The position numbers were made by a program, and so were the translations under genes. From NCBI RefSeq assembly GCF_022179285.1, contig NZ_BPQO01000017.1:62001-126000 (forward strand): 64,000 nt of DNA, written 5' to 3'. Below are positions 52,042 to 60,749 of the stretch, piece after piece; the first letter of the stretch is position 1, and the number at the start of each line of letters is the position of its first letter. Origin of the DNA: Methylobacterium hispanicum (GTDB lineage Bacteria > Pseudomonadota > Alphaproteobacteria > Rhizobiales > Beijerinckiaceae). The notes below the pieces were generated by a model. That model did no database searches, was not told the DNA's origin, and worked only from the letters and a program-made list of their open reading frames with translations.

Positions 52042-52983
52042 ATGCGAACGAACCAACAGACAACCCTCAAGGGCCCGGTGACGCTCAACGGCGTCGGTGT
52101 CCACTCCGGCAACCCTGCCGAGATCACCCTCCGGCCGGCACCCGCCAACCACGGTATCGCCTTCCTCCGCACCGGAATGCCCTCGGGCAACGACCGGCTC
52201 ATCAAAGCCCACCACGCCTGCGTCTCCGCCACCGAGCTGTGCACCGTCATCGGCGACGTCGAGTCGGGCGCGGTCGCCACCATCGAGCACCTGATGTCCG
52301 CCCTGTTCGGTCTGGGCGTGGACAACGCCCTGGTCGAGATCGACGGGCCCGAGATGCCGATCCTCGACGGCAGCGCTCTCCCCTTCGTCAAGGCGATCGA
52401 CGCGGTCGGCGTGACGGGCTGCGGCGCGCCGCGCCGCTGGATCAAGGTGCTGCGCCCCGTCCGCATCGAGAACGGCAAGGCCTTCGCCGAACTCCGCCCG
52501 ATCGACCGGGGCTTCCGCCTCGACGTCGAGATCGATTTCGAGAACCCCGTCATCGGCCGCAGCCGCAAGGCGATGGATCTCAGCCCCGCCGCCTACCGCC
52601 GCGAGATCGCGGGCGCGCGCACCTTCGGCATGATGAAGGACGTGCAGCGCTACTGGAAGGCCGGCTTCGCGCTCGGCGCCTCCCTGGAGAACACGGTCGC
52701 GGTCGGCGACACCGACGTGGTGAACCCGGAGGGCCTGCGCTTCCCCGACGAGTTCGTCCGCCACAAGATCCTCGACGCCGTGGGCGACCTCGCGCTGGCC
52801 GGCCTGCCGATCCAGGGCGCCTACCGCTCCTATTGCGGCGGCCACCGCATGAATGTCGGCGTGCTCGACGCCCTCTTCGCCGACCGCGCCAACTACGCCA
52901 TCGTCGAGGCCGTCGGCACCCGCCGCGAGACCGCGCTCGCCGAGTTCGGCCTCGGCCTCGCGGCCTTCGCGGGCGAACTCTGA
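52042..52983 (+). CDS. lpxC: UDP-3-O-acyl-GlcNAc deacetylase
   Basis: A 313-aa zinc amidase, the committed step of lipid A synthesis. T-L-N-G-V-G-V-H-S-G near 12-21, I-E-H-L-M-S-A-L near 82-89 with a zinc His, F-V-R-H-K-I-L-D-A-V-G-D-L near 240-252 with the HxxxD zinc ligands, and G-G-H-R-M-N near 275 with the catalytic His. ATG 52042 gives the expected N-terminus; a longer start at 51982 is less likely. Confidence 0.96.
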   Translation: MRTNQQTTLKGPVTLNGVGVHSGNPAEITLRPAPANHGIAFLRTGMPSGNDRLIKAHHACVSATELCTVIGDVESGAVATIEHLMSALFGLGVDNALVEIDGPEMPILDGSALPFVKAIDAVGVTGCGAPRRWIKVLRPVRIENGKAFAELRPIDRGFRLDVEIDFENPVIGRSRKAMDLSPAAYRREIAGARTFGMMKDVQRYWKAGFALGASLENTVAVGDTDVVNPEGLRFPDEFVRHKILDAVGDLALAGLPIQGAYRSYCGGHRMNVGVLDALFADRANYAIVEAVGTRRETALAEFGLGLAAFAGEL

Positions 52984-53213
52984 TCCCCGACAAAGCCGTT
53001 GCCGGCAGGCCACAGCCGCGCGCCGATCGCGCGAGATCCCGTCCTGCCGCTTTCGCGCCCGAATCGAACGTCACGGTGAATCGTCCGTGACGGATTCTCA
53101 TCCCAGGCTTGCCGCGCGAGCCCGGATGGTCGAGACCCGCTCGGCACAGATCGTGTAAGGCCGGACGGTCCGCGTCGAAGACGGGCCGCGCCTGTTCGGG
53201 GAAAGTATCGCAG

Positions 53214-54104
53214 ATGCGCCTCATCACTCGGAACCGCGGCAGGGCGATGCCCGTGCTCGTGACCGCGCCCGTGATCGTCCTGGCCCTCGGCCTGGGCGGC
53301 TGCGATTTCGATCCGACCGGCATCTTCGCCGAGAAGTACAAGCCCGAGGTCATTCAGGACACGCCGGCTGACAAGCTCTACAGCGAGGGCCTGGCGAAGC
53401 TCGAGGACAGCGATTACGAGGGCGCGGTCAAGAAGTTCGACGCGCTCGACAAGCAGTATTCCTACTCCGACTGGTCTCGGAAGGCGCTTCTGATGACCGC
53501 CTTCTCGAACTACCAGGGCGCGAAGTACGACGACGCGATCAACGCCTCGAAGCGCTACCTTCAGCGCCACCCGGCGAGCAAGGACGCGGCCTACGCCCAG
53601 TACCTGATGGCGATGTCGCACTACAAGCAGATCCCGGACGTGACGCGCGACCAGGACCGCTCCGAGAAGGCGCTCGCCGCCCTGCAGGAGCTGGTGCAGC
53701 GCTACCCGACCTCGGAATACGCCACCGACGCCAAGGCCAAGATCCAGATCACCCGCGACCAGCTCGCCGGCAAGGAGATGGATGTCGGACGCTACTACCT
53801 CGAGAAGCGCAACTTCCCGGCGGCGATCAACCGCTTCCGCGACGTGGTGGCCAAGTACCAGACCACGCGCCACGCCGAAGAGGCCCTGATGCGCCTGACA
53901 GAGGCCTACATGGCGCTCGGTATCACGGGGGAGGCCCAGAATTCGGCGGCCGTGCTCGGCCACAACTTCCCGGACAGCCCCTGGTACAAGGATGCGCACG
54001 CGCTCCTCTCCAGCGGCGGCCTGGAGCCGCGCGAGGAGAAGTCCTCGTTCCTCAGCAAGATCTACAGCTCGGTGATGGGCCGCAAGACCGCCTCGGCGGA
54101 GTAG
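53214..54104 (+). CDS. bamD: Outer-membrane assembly lipoprotein BamD
   Basis: A 296-aa lipoprotein of the BAM complex that inserts outer-membrane proteins. Signal peptide with lipobox L-G-G-C, Cys30. The rest is made of TPR helices: Y-S-E-G-L-A-K-L-E-D-x-D-Y-E-G-A, then Y-Q-G-A-K-Y-D-D-A-I, Y-Y-L-E-K-R-N-F-P-A-A-I, and a Lys/Ser-rich end. ATG 53214 fits the signal peptide; a longer frame upstream was rejected. A strong terminator follows. Confidence 0.95.
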   Translation: MRLITRNRGRAMPVLVTAPVIVLALGLGGCDFDPTGIFAEKYKPEVIQDTPADKLYSEGLAKLEDSDYEGAVKKFDALDKQYSYSDWSRKALLMTAFSNYQGAKYDDAINASKRYLQRHPASKDAAYAQYLMAMSHYKQIPDVTRDQDRSEKALAALQELVQRYPTSEYATDAKAKIQITRDQLAGKEMDVGRYYLEKRNFPAAINRFRDVVAKYQTTRHAEEALMRLTEAYMALGITGEAQNSAAVLGHNFPDSPWYKDAHALLSSGGLEPREEKSSFLSKIYSSVMGRKTASAE

Positions 54105-54127
54105 CCCGGCTCCACGATCCTGAGGCG

Positions 54128-54161
54128 ACGGCCGGCCCGATCAGGCCGGCCGTTTGCTTTT
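54128..54161 (+). terminator. Rho-independent terminator of bamD
   Basis: ACGGCCGGCC (54128-54137) pairs with GGCCGGCCGT (54144-54153) around a six-base loop, followed by TTGCTTTT. The stop codon of the convergent glycosyltransferase lies in the loop. Confidence 0.85.
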
Positions 54162-55577
54162 GAGGATCCGGCGCAGGCTCCAGGCGAGGCTGCGGGCGCG
54201 CGCCGCCGCCTCCTGCCGCACCGCAGCGATACCCCGGACCGGTTCCGGCGCGGGCGTCATCGCGAGGCCCTCGGCGACGCGGATGTAGGTCTCGATCAGC
54301 CGCACGAGACCGATCACGCTGCCGTCCGGCGGCCGCGTCCAGAAGCCGTGCGCCGGGTCCTCCGGCACCAGGATCTCCCGCCGGAAATCGAATTCCGGCA
54401 CGCGGACCCGCAGGAGCGGAGCGGGACGCCCGTAGAGCCGGCGCGGCGCGAAGTCGATCTCGGGCCGCTCGGCCTCCAGCAGCAGCACCCGGAAGTGCCG
54501 GAGATCCTGCGAGAGGATGCGCACGTCGATGCCGTCCGGGATCCGGGCCGTGCGGAAGCGCAGGCTGAAGGACGGGTTGCGCAGGCCGAAGCGGAGGTTC
54601 GGCAGGTCGGCCTGCACGCCGCGCCCGCGGCGTACCACGCGGCTGGCCACGCGCCGGGCCAGCGCCGTCCCCTCAGCATCCGGAGCCTCCGCGGCCGCTT
54701 CCAGCGGAGCGCCGATCCGCGCGGAGAGGTCGGCCTCGCTCATGGCGGCCCAGCCTTCGAGGATGTCCGCGACCGCCTGGGGCAGGTGGGCCGGGCGCTT
54801 GCGGATGAACAGCCGGTCGCCCGCGCGGGCCGCGCGGAAATCCTCGGCCCGGAAGGTCATGTCGGCATTGCCCGAGATGTGGGGCCAGGCCACGAAGGTG
54901 GTCTCGCGCGGCTCGATCCGGCCGGCGTGGCCCCCATCGGCCGCCAGCAGCGTCTGCAGCATGTTCTCGTCGGGGTGGACCGCCGCGCGCAGGCGCGCGG
55001 CTTCCGGCGCGGTCCGGGCCGCGGCCGCGAGATGGGCGCAGGCCTGCCGCGAGAGGATGAACCAGTTGCTGCCGTGGCGCAGGCGGGCGAGGAAGTCCGG
55101 GTCGGGTTCGACCGGCACGACCCCGAAGCTGCCGATACCGGGCAGCTCGCGGTAGTCCATGCTGAAGCGGTGGGCGATGTCCGCCTGCGAGCCCGGGTTC
55201 ATCGCACCGAAGGGCGTCGCGTCGACGTAGGAGATTCCCGGCTCCAGCGCCGCCGCGAGACCGGCCTCGTCCCGCAGGCGGCAATGCTGCTCACTCAGCA
55301 CCACGAGGTGCGACCAGTCCGGTCCGGCGCCGAGCGCATGGTCGATCGCCTCCAGGGTCGTGGCGACCTGCGAGTAGCCCGCCCAGGCGTAGTGCCGGCT
55401 CGGCAGCACCGCCACGTTCGGGAAGGCCTCGCCGAGGCGTCGCACCGTCTCGTGCAGGGCGGCGGGCGCCTTCGCGTCCACGTGGTAGAGCAGCCGGTGC
55501 TCCGGCCGGTAGAGCGTGCGGAACTGGTCGCGGACGCAGGCGACGGAGGCGTGGCAGGTGATGAAATAGGCCGTCAT
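54141..55577 (-). CDS. GT14-like (core-2/I-branching type) glycosyltransferase
   Basis: A 478-aa protein. The first 260 residues follow the branching-enzyme pattern: Y-F-I-T-C-H at about 4-9, Y-H-V-D-A-K near 31-36, V-L-S-E-Q-H-C-R-L near 93-101, G-S-N-W-F-I-L-S-R near 168-176, and H-P-D-E-N-M-L-Q-T near 200-208. The C-terminal 200 residues hold an Arg-rich region of unknown role. No signal peptide or membrane helix is present, so it likely acts in the cytoplasm on a polysaccharide or glycolipid. It separates bamD from recN, which are often close. Confidence 0.82.
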   Translation of the reverse strand: MTAYFITCHASVACVRDQFRTLYRPEHRLLYHVDAKAPAALHETVRRLGEAFPNVAVLPSRHYAWAGYSQVATTLEAIDHALGAGPDWSHLVVLSEQHCRLRDEAGLAAALEPGISYVDATPFGAMNPGSQADIAHRFSMDYRELPGIGSFGVVPVEPDPDFLARLRHGSNWFILSRQACAHLAAAARTAPEAARLRAAVHPDENMLQTLLAADGGHAGRIEPRETTFVAWPHISGNADMTFRAEDFRAARAGDRLFIRKRPAHLPQAVADILEGWAAMSEADLSARIGAPLEAAAEAPDAEGTALARRVASRVVRRGRGVQADLPNLRFGLRNPSFSLRFRTARIPDGIDVRILSQDLRHFRVLLLEAERPEIDFAPRRLYGRPAPLLRVRVPEFDFRREILVPEDPAHGFWTRPPDGSVIGLVRLIETYIRVAEGLAMTPAPEPVRGIAAVRQEAAARARSLAWSLRRILKSKRPA

Positions 55578-55756
55578 GGTCCCGTCCGGCCTCGCGGATC
55601 CGGCGCGCCGCGGCGCGAAGCCTGGCCGCCAGCCTTCTAGCGACAGGTTGCGGGGCCGGTCCAGCCGTGGGCGGGGCGTCGATTTTTCCGCGTGAAGTCC
55701 GGCGGGCTTCCGTCTAGACCACGCGCGGGACCAGATGAGGGGAACCGGACAGACGC

Positions 55757-57430
55757 ATGCTCGCGCAGCTTGCGATCCGCGACATCGTTCTGATCGACAA
55801 GCTCGAGCTGAACTTTCGCGACGGACTGAGCGTCCTCACCGGGGAGACGGGTGCGGGCAAGTCGATCCTGCTCGACGCCTTCGCGCTGGCGCTGGGCGGG
55901 CGCGGCGACGGCCGCCTCGTGCGCCACGGCGAGGGCCAGGGCGCCGTCACGGCAGTGTTCGACGTCGGGCTCGACCACCCGGCCCGCCGGATCGCCGCCG
56001 AGGCCGAGATCGACACCGAGGGCGACCTGATCCTGCGCCGCACCCAGATGGCGGACGGGCGCACCCGCGCCTTCGTCAACGACCAGCCGGTGGGCGTGCA
56101 GGTGCTCCGGGCGATCGGCGCGGCCCTCGTCGAGATCCACGGCCAGCACGACGACCGGGCCTTGTCGGACGCCGCGACGCATCGCGCGATCCTCGACGCC
56201 TTCGGCGGGCTGCAGGGCCCCCTCGCCGCGGTGACGGAGGCGGCCAGGCGCGTGCGCGGCGCGCGCGGCGCCCTCGAGAGCCACCGCGCCCGCGTCGAGG
56301 CGGCCCGCAAGGAGGTCGATTTCCTGCGCCACGCCGTCGAGGAGCTGGCCGAGCTCGATCCGAAGCCCGGCGAGGAGGCCCAGCTCGCCGAGCGCCGCAC
56401 GGTGATGCAGCAGAGCGAGAAGGTCGCCCGCGACCTCAACGAGGCGCTGGAGGCCGTCGGCGGCTCGCATTCGGGCGTGCCGCACCTCTCCGCCGCGATC
56501 CGCAAGCTGGAGCGGCGCGCGGCCCAGCTGCCGGCGCTGGTCGACCCTTGCATCGCGGCGATCGACGCGGCGCTCAACGCCCTCGACGAGGCGCGCGCAG
56601 TGCTCGACGCGGCGGTCGCCGAGACCGAGTTCGACCCGCGCGAGCTGGAGCGGGTGGAGGAACGCCTGTTCGCGCTGCGCGCGGCGTCGCGCAAGTACAA
56701 CGTGCCCGCCGACGACCTCGCGGCCTTGCGCGAGCGCTACGTCGCCGACGTCGCGGCAATCGACGCGGGCGAGGAGGCGCTCTCCGGGCTGGAACAGGCC
56801 CTCGCCGAGGCCGACGCGCTCTACGTCAAGGCCGCCGAGAAGCTCTCGGCCGGGCGGCGGCGCGCCGCCAAGCAGCTCGACGCCGCCGTGAAGGCCGAGC
56901 TGCCGCCGTTGAAGCTGGAGCGCGCCCGCTTCATCACGGAGATCACCTCCGACCCGGAGGCGCGCGACCCCGCCGGCACCGAGCGGGTGGAGTTCTGGGC
57001 ACAGACGAATCCCGGCACGCGGCCCGGCCCGATGATGAAGGTGGCCTCGGGGGGCGAATTGTCCCGCTTCATGCTCGCGCTCAAGGTGGTGCTCGCCGAC
57101 AAGGGCTCGGCCCCGACCCTGATCTTCGACGAGATCGACACCGGCGTCGGCGGCGCGGTGGCCGACGCGATCGGCGCCCGCCTCGCCCGGCTCTCGGCCA
57201 CCGTGCAGGTGGTCTGCGTCACCCACGCGCCCCAGGTCGCGGCCCGGGCGCAGACGCATTTCCTGATCGCCAAGGCGCCCGTGAAGGGCAGCGACCGCGT
57301 CTCCACCCGCGTGACCACGCTGCCCGCCGAGGCGCGCCGCGAGGAGATCGCCCGGATGCTCGCGGGCGCCAGCGTGACCGACGAGGCCCGCGCCGCCGCC
57401 GTCAGCCTGCTCCAGGCGGCGACCGGCTAG
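55757..57430 (+). CDS. recN: DNA repair protein RecN
   Basis: A 557-aa SMC-like ATPase for double-strand-break repair. Walker A G-E-T-G-A-G-K-S at 29-36; I-H-G-Q-H-D near 130; long coiled-coil arms at about 160-370; then signature A-S-G-G-E-L-S-R near 432-439 and Walker B L-I-F-D-E-I-D-T-G-V-G-G near 454-465. V-T-H-A-P-Q-V-A lies close behind. ATG 55757 gives the canonical M-L-A-Q-L-A-I-R-D. ligA, often next, is absent. Confidence 0.97.
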   Translation: MLAQLAIRDIVLIDKLELNFRDGLSVLTGETGAGKSILLDAFALALGGRGDGRLVRHGEGQGAVTAVFDVGLDHPARRIAAEAEIDTEGDLILRRTQMADGRTRAFVNDQPVGVQVLRAIGAALVEIHGQHDDRALSDAATHRAILDAFGGLQGPLAAVTEAARRVRGARGALESHRARVEAARKEVDFLRHAVEELAELDPKPGEEAQLAERRTVMQQSEKVARDLNEALEAVGGSHSGVPHLSAAIRKLERRAAQLPALVDPCIAAIDAALNALDEARAVLDAAVAETEFDPRELERVEERLFALRAASRKYNVPADDLAALRERYVADVAAIDAGEEALSGLEQALAEADALYVKAAEKLSAGRRRAAKQLDAAVKAELPPLKLERARFITEITSDPEARDPAGTERVEFWAQTNPGTRPGPMMKVASGGELSRFMLALKVVLADKGSAPTLIFDEIDTGVGGAVADAIGARLARLSATVQVVCVTHAPQVAARAQTHFLIAKAPVKGSDRVSTRVTTLPAEARREEIARMLAGASVTDEARAAAVSLLQAATG

Positions 57431-57452
57431 CGGCCCGCGCCGGACGAGCCGC

Positions 57453-58583
57453 ATGCCGCGACTCAGGGACACCTACTTCTTCCTGCTGGAGAACCCGGAG
57501 CACCGCAGCTTCGAGGCCTGCTGGCAGCTCTTCGACTACCGGACACGCAGCTTCGCGCGCGCCGTCTACGAGGATGCACGGCGCTTCCGCTTCGCGACCG
57601 AGGCGCACGCCTACAAGGACTGGCTGACGCACGGGCGGGCGCTCGGCCTGCGCTTCGCACCGGGCAAGGACACGCTCCTCAAGATCATCCTGAAGGTGAA
57701 GGACGAGCCGGTCCTGCTACCGCGGTGGATCGCCTATCACGCGGACATCGTCGGCCACCACAACCTCATCATCATGGATTGCGGCTCGACCGACCCCGAG
57801 CACCTGCGCGTCCTGGAGGCGTACCGGCGGCGGGTCCTGATCGTCGGATACGAAAGGTACTACGACACGATCCACGACACGGTCGGGAACGCCGCCTTCT
57901 ACCACCTCATCGAGAAGAACTGCCGCTACGTCGCTGTGCTGGACGCGGACGAGTTCCTGTTCGGCCGGCGCGCCGGGACGATCGGCCCCGACAACGTTCT
58001 GCCGGTGCTGCGGGAGGGCAACGAGGGCGTCCATGCCGGGACCTGGTTCCCGAACGTCGCGTCGCCCGAGGAGGGGGCGGACGGGCCGGACTGGTCGCGG
58101 CCGATCCGGTTCGACATGTCGGCGGATTCCATCGGCCACGGCACCTTCGCGGGCAAGGCCGTCGTCCGCTCGGACCTGTGCCGGGCGGTCAGGCATGTCG
58201 GGCACAATCTCCACGAGCCGCAGGTGGCCGCGCGGCTGGGACCCGGCTCCTTCGGGCGCCTCGGGATCCTGCACGTCTCGCGCCTCGGGCGGGCGGCGAC
58301 CCGGACGAGGATCCTGAAGCACCTGCATGCCCGCGCCATCGTGCCCCCGACGATCAGGGGGCTCGCGGAGGTCGAGCGCCACCTCCGGCAGCGCGTCCGG
58401 GAGGGTGGGCTCGACGCCGGCGCGCGGCACTACGTGGACCTGTTCCTCGACGCGGGCGCGCCGGCGGCGGAACCGTCCGCAACCTTCAGCACGGCCCTGA
58501 TCGGTGGGGCGCGTTCGGAACGGAATGCCGATCTGGACCGACAGCTCGCGACCTTCGATTTCACACGGTTCCTCCCGCACTGA
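57453..58583 (+). CDS. Glycosyltransferase, family 2/92-like
   Basis: A 376-aa protein. Residues about 65-200 look like a GT-A fold: L-K-I-I-L-K-V-K-D-E-P near 70-80, W-I-A-Y-H-A near 91-96, G-H-H-N-L-I-I-M-D near 101-109, and the metal-binding A-V-L-D-A-D-E-F-L-F near 161-170. A late H-V-S-R motif follows. There is no signal peptide. It starts 22 bases after recN and may be co-transcribed. The donor and acceptor sugars are unknown. Together with the GT14-like gene it suggests surface-sugar functions around recN. Confidence 0.82.
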   Translation: MPRLRDTYFFLLENPEHRSFEACWQLFDYRTRSFARAVYEDARRFRFATEAHAYKDWLTHGRALGLRFAPGKDTLLKIILKVKDEPVLLPRWIAYHADIVGHHNLIIMDCGSTDPEHLRVLEAYRRRVLIVGYERYYDTIHDTVGNAAFYHLIEKNCRYVAVLDADEFLFGRRAGTIGPDNVLPVLREGNEGVHAGTWFPNVASPEEGADGPDWSRPIRFDMSADSIGHGTFAGKAVVRSDLCRAVRHVGHNLHEPQVAARLGPGSFGRLGILHVSRLGRAATRTRILKHLHARAIVPPTIRGLAEVERHLRQRVREGGLDAGARHYVDLFLDAGAPAAEPSATFSTALIGGARSERNADLDRQLATFDFTRFLPH

Positions 58584-58652
58584 GTGGCCGGGCGGCAACA
58601 CCCGCACGGATAGCGATCGCGGCTCGCAACCGGCCCCGCGGCGGCGCGTCAT

Positions 58653-58688
58653 GCTTAACGTGAGGTTCCTGTTTACGGGTCGTTAAGC
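58653..58688. repeat. Inverted repeat upstream of the NepR-like gene
   Basis: GCTTAACG at 58653-58660 and its exact complement CGTTAAGC at 58681-58688, 20 bases apart, lie in an AT-richer patch about 75 bases before the small gene. It could be an operator, or an RNA stem in the leader. It does not fit CtrA spacing. Confidence 0.5.
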
Positions 58689-58763
58689 CTGTTTGCCGAT
58701 CCTCGCAGAACAGCCGTCGGCCCGGCGGCGATACCGGGCGTTGCGTTTCTCGGAGGGGCCAGG

Positions 58764-58976
58764 ATGAGCCGAGCCGCTATCGAAACGAAGCCTGACGAGA
58801 ACGCCGCCCCGCCCTGCGAGGCCGACGCGGCCCAGAGCGTCGACACGCTGCATCTCGGCCTCACGCTGCGCTCGCTCTACGAGGACAGCATCGACAGGCA
58901 GCCGATCCCCGACTGCCAGATCGATCTCATCCTGCGCCTGCGCAGCAAGGAGCGGGCTCTGCGCCGCGCCAACTGA
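58764..58976 (+). CDS. NepR-like small protein (anti-sigma factor family)
   Basis: A 70-aa protein with a strong GGAGG ribosome site at 58752-58756. Residues about 31-62 read L-G-L-T-L-R-S-L-Y-E-D-S-I-D, then Q-P-I-P-D-x-x-I-D-L-I-L-R-L. This matches the two-helix pattern of NepR, the anti-sigma factor that holds the general-stress sigma factor EcfG and is itself bound by PhyR. The acidic N-terminus and basic end are also similar. No ecfG or phyR lies nearby, so it may be a paralogue. The family call rests on motif reading alone. Confidence 0.6.
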   Translation: MSRAAIETKPDENAAPPCEADAAQSVDTLHLGLTLRSLYEDSIDRQPIPDCQIDLILRLRSKERALRRAN

Positions 58977-58989
58977 GAGAGGGGCGACG

Positions 58990-59235
58990 CTACCAGCGCC
59001 GCGCCCCGGGACCGCGCTTGTACTCCGCGGCGCGGATCATCGTCATCACCCGGTCGAGGCTGGCCAGAAGCGCGGTCTCCTCGTCCCGGGCGCGTGCGGC
59101 CTCGTTCGGATCGGGGCTGAAGCGCTGGCGCGCCTGCGCGAGCGCCAGGGCGCGTTCGAGGGCCTCGCGCTCCTCGTGCAGCGCCAGGAAGGCGCCGTCC
59201 GCGTCGGCGGCCTGATCGGGCAGAAGCGTGCCCAC
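58990..59235 (-). CDS. Small coiled-coil protein of unknown function
   Basis: An 81-aa frame starting at GTG 59235, with GGAG about ten bases upstream. It is almost wholly helical: F-L-A-L-H-E-E-R-E-A-L-E-R-A-L-A-L-A-Q, then A-R-A-R-D-E-E-T-A-L-L-A-S-L-D-R-V-M-T-M-I-R. The heptad pattern suggests a coiled coil. No family recognised. It converges with the NepR-like gene and diverges from the pst operon. Confidence 0.58.
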   Translation of the reverse strand: MGTLLPDQAADADGAFLALHEEREALERALALAQARQRFSPDPNEAARARDEETALLASLDRVMTMIRAAEYKRGPGARRW

Positions 59236-59358
59236 GTCGGTCGAACTCCGCTGGCTCGCGCGGCGCTGGCAGCGCCGCAGACCCGGGGAGAACGCGCGAC
59301 CGAGCCGAAGCGTGCCAAATGCTGCGCCGCAAACTGATTTCCGCCGCGCGCGCGAGCC

Positions 59359-59387
59359 CTGTCATCCGTCTGTCACGTCCGTGTCAT
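59359..59387 (+). promoter_or_regulatory. Triple Pho box upstream of pstS
   Basis: Heptamers CTGTCAT (59359-59365), CTGTCAC (59370-59376) and GTGTCAT (59381-59387) are spaced exactly 11 bases apart, the direct-repeat layout bound by PhoB. They lie about 134 bases before pstS, so pst should be induced by phosphate starvation. Confidence 0.88.
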
Positions 59388-59520
59388 ACCGCCGCATCGG
59401 CCAGGCCATAAGCGCTGTGGCGGCCGGAGCTTTCGGCCGATCGCAGGACGGCCGGGGATCCGGACACGCCCCGAGCCACATGTACCTGGCGCCCGGAATT
59501 CGGCGGCAACGGAGATTCAC

Positions 59521-60564
59521 GTGAAGCCTTTCACCTACGCGCTCGCCCTGGGGCTGGCCACGGCCCAGCTCGTCCTGCCCGCCCGTGCCGCCGACATCAC
59601 CGGTGCCGGCGCCACCTTTCCGTTCCCGGTCTACTCGAAGTGGGCCGAGGCCTACCGCAAGGAGACCGGCAACGGCCTGAACTATCAGTCGATCGGCTCC
59701 GGCGGCGGCATCAAGCAGATCCAGGCCAAGACGGTCGATTTCGGCGCCACCGACGCGCCGCTGAAGGGCGCCGCCCTCGAGAAGGACGGCCTCGTCCAGT
59801 TCCCGACCGTGATGGGCGGCGTCGTCACGGTGGTGAACATCCCCGGCGTCGAGCCCGGCAAGCTCAAGCTCACGGGCGAGCTCGTGGCGGACATCTACGC
59901 CGGCAAGATCACCAAGTGGTCCGACCCGAAGATCGCCGCGCTCAACGAGGGCCTGAAGCTGCCCGACGCGACGATCACCCCGGTCTACCGCTCGGACGCG
60001 TCGGGCACGACCAACATCTTCACCACCTACCTCTCCCAGGTCTCCGACGGCTGGAAGAAGGAGTACGGCGCGGCCACCACCGTGTCCTGGCCGACCGGCC
60101 AGGGCGGCAAGGGCAACGAGGGCGTCACCGCCACCGTCAAGCAGGTCCCGAACGCCATCGGCTACGTCGAGTCGGCCTACGCCAAGCAGAACAAGCTCAG
60201 CCACACGCTGATCCAGAACAAGGCCGGCAAGTTCCCGCAGCCCGACGACAAGTCGTTCCAGGCCGCCGCCGCCAGCGCCGACTGGAAGGCCCAGCCCGGC
60301 TTCGGCATCTCGCTGACCAACCAGGCCGGCGACGAGGCGTGGCCGATCACCGCCGCGACCTTCATCCTCGTCCACAAGGACGCGGCCGACGCGGCGAAGT
60401 CCGCCGAGGTGCTGAAGTTCTTCAACTGGGCCTACAAGAACGGGGACACGATGGCCTCCGAGCTCGACTACGTGCCGCTGCCGGACAACGTCGTCGCGCA
60501 GATCCACGAGGAGTGGAAGAGCGTGAAGGGCAAGGACGGCAAGCCCGTCCTCGGCAGCATGTAG
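59521..60564 (+). CDS. pstS: Phosphate-binding periplasmic protein
   Basis: A 347-aa solute-binding protein. Signal peptide of 23 residues (cleavage after L-P-A-R-A), then the mature start A-D-I-T-G-A-G-A-T-F-P-F-P-V-Y. Phosphate-binding motifs S-I-G-S-G-G-G-I near 58-65, T-D-A-P-L near 77-81 and R-S-D-A-S-G-T-T near 157-164 are clear. Start GTG 59521 with GGAG shortly upstream. A stem-loop separates it from pstC. Confidence 0.97.
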   Translation: MKPFTYALALGLATAQLVLPARAADITGAGATFPFPVYSKWAEAYRKETGNGLNYQSIGSGGGIKQIQAKTVDFGATDAPLKGAALEKDGLVQFPTVMGGVVTVVNIPGVEPGKLKLTGELVADIYAGKITKWSDPKIAALNEGLKLPDATITPVYRSDASGTTNIFTTYLSQVSDGWKKEYGAATTVSWPTGQGGKGNEGVTATVKQVPNAIGYVESAYAKQNKLSHTLIQNKAGKFPQPDDKSFQAAAASADWKAQPGFGISLTNQAGDEAWPITAATFILVHKDAADAAKSAEVLKFFNWAYKNGDTMASELDYVPLPDNVVAQIHEEWKSVKGKDGKPVLGSM

Positions 60565-60573
60565 GGACAGACC

Positions 60574-60592
60574 GGGGCGGCCCCGCCGCCCC
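60574..60592 (+). promoter_or_regulatory. Stem-loop between pstS and pstC
   Basis: GGGGCGG (60574-60580) pairs with CCGCCCC (60586-60592), nine bases after the pstS stop. Such hairpins behind binding-protein genes commonly lower downstream transcription or protect the upstream mRNA, giving more PstS than permease. Confidence 0.6.
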
Positions 60593-60749
60593 GCGACCAA
60601 TGTCCGGCCCAAGCCCGGTCCGAGCCCGGGCGTGGTCGGCCGGCATCTCACCCCGGACCGGGGAGGGATGCGCGCCTGCAGCCGACGGTCCGCCCTCGCG
60701 CCGGTCGCCGCCGCGCGCTAAACGCCCAACCCGGTGACGAGAACCGCGG

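Noticed and set aside
59228..59524. 98-codon plus-strand frame ahead of pstS
   Set aside because: It spans the Pho boxes and leader and overlaps the pstS start; composition looks non-coding.
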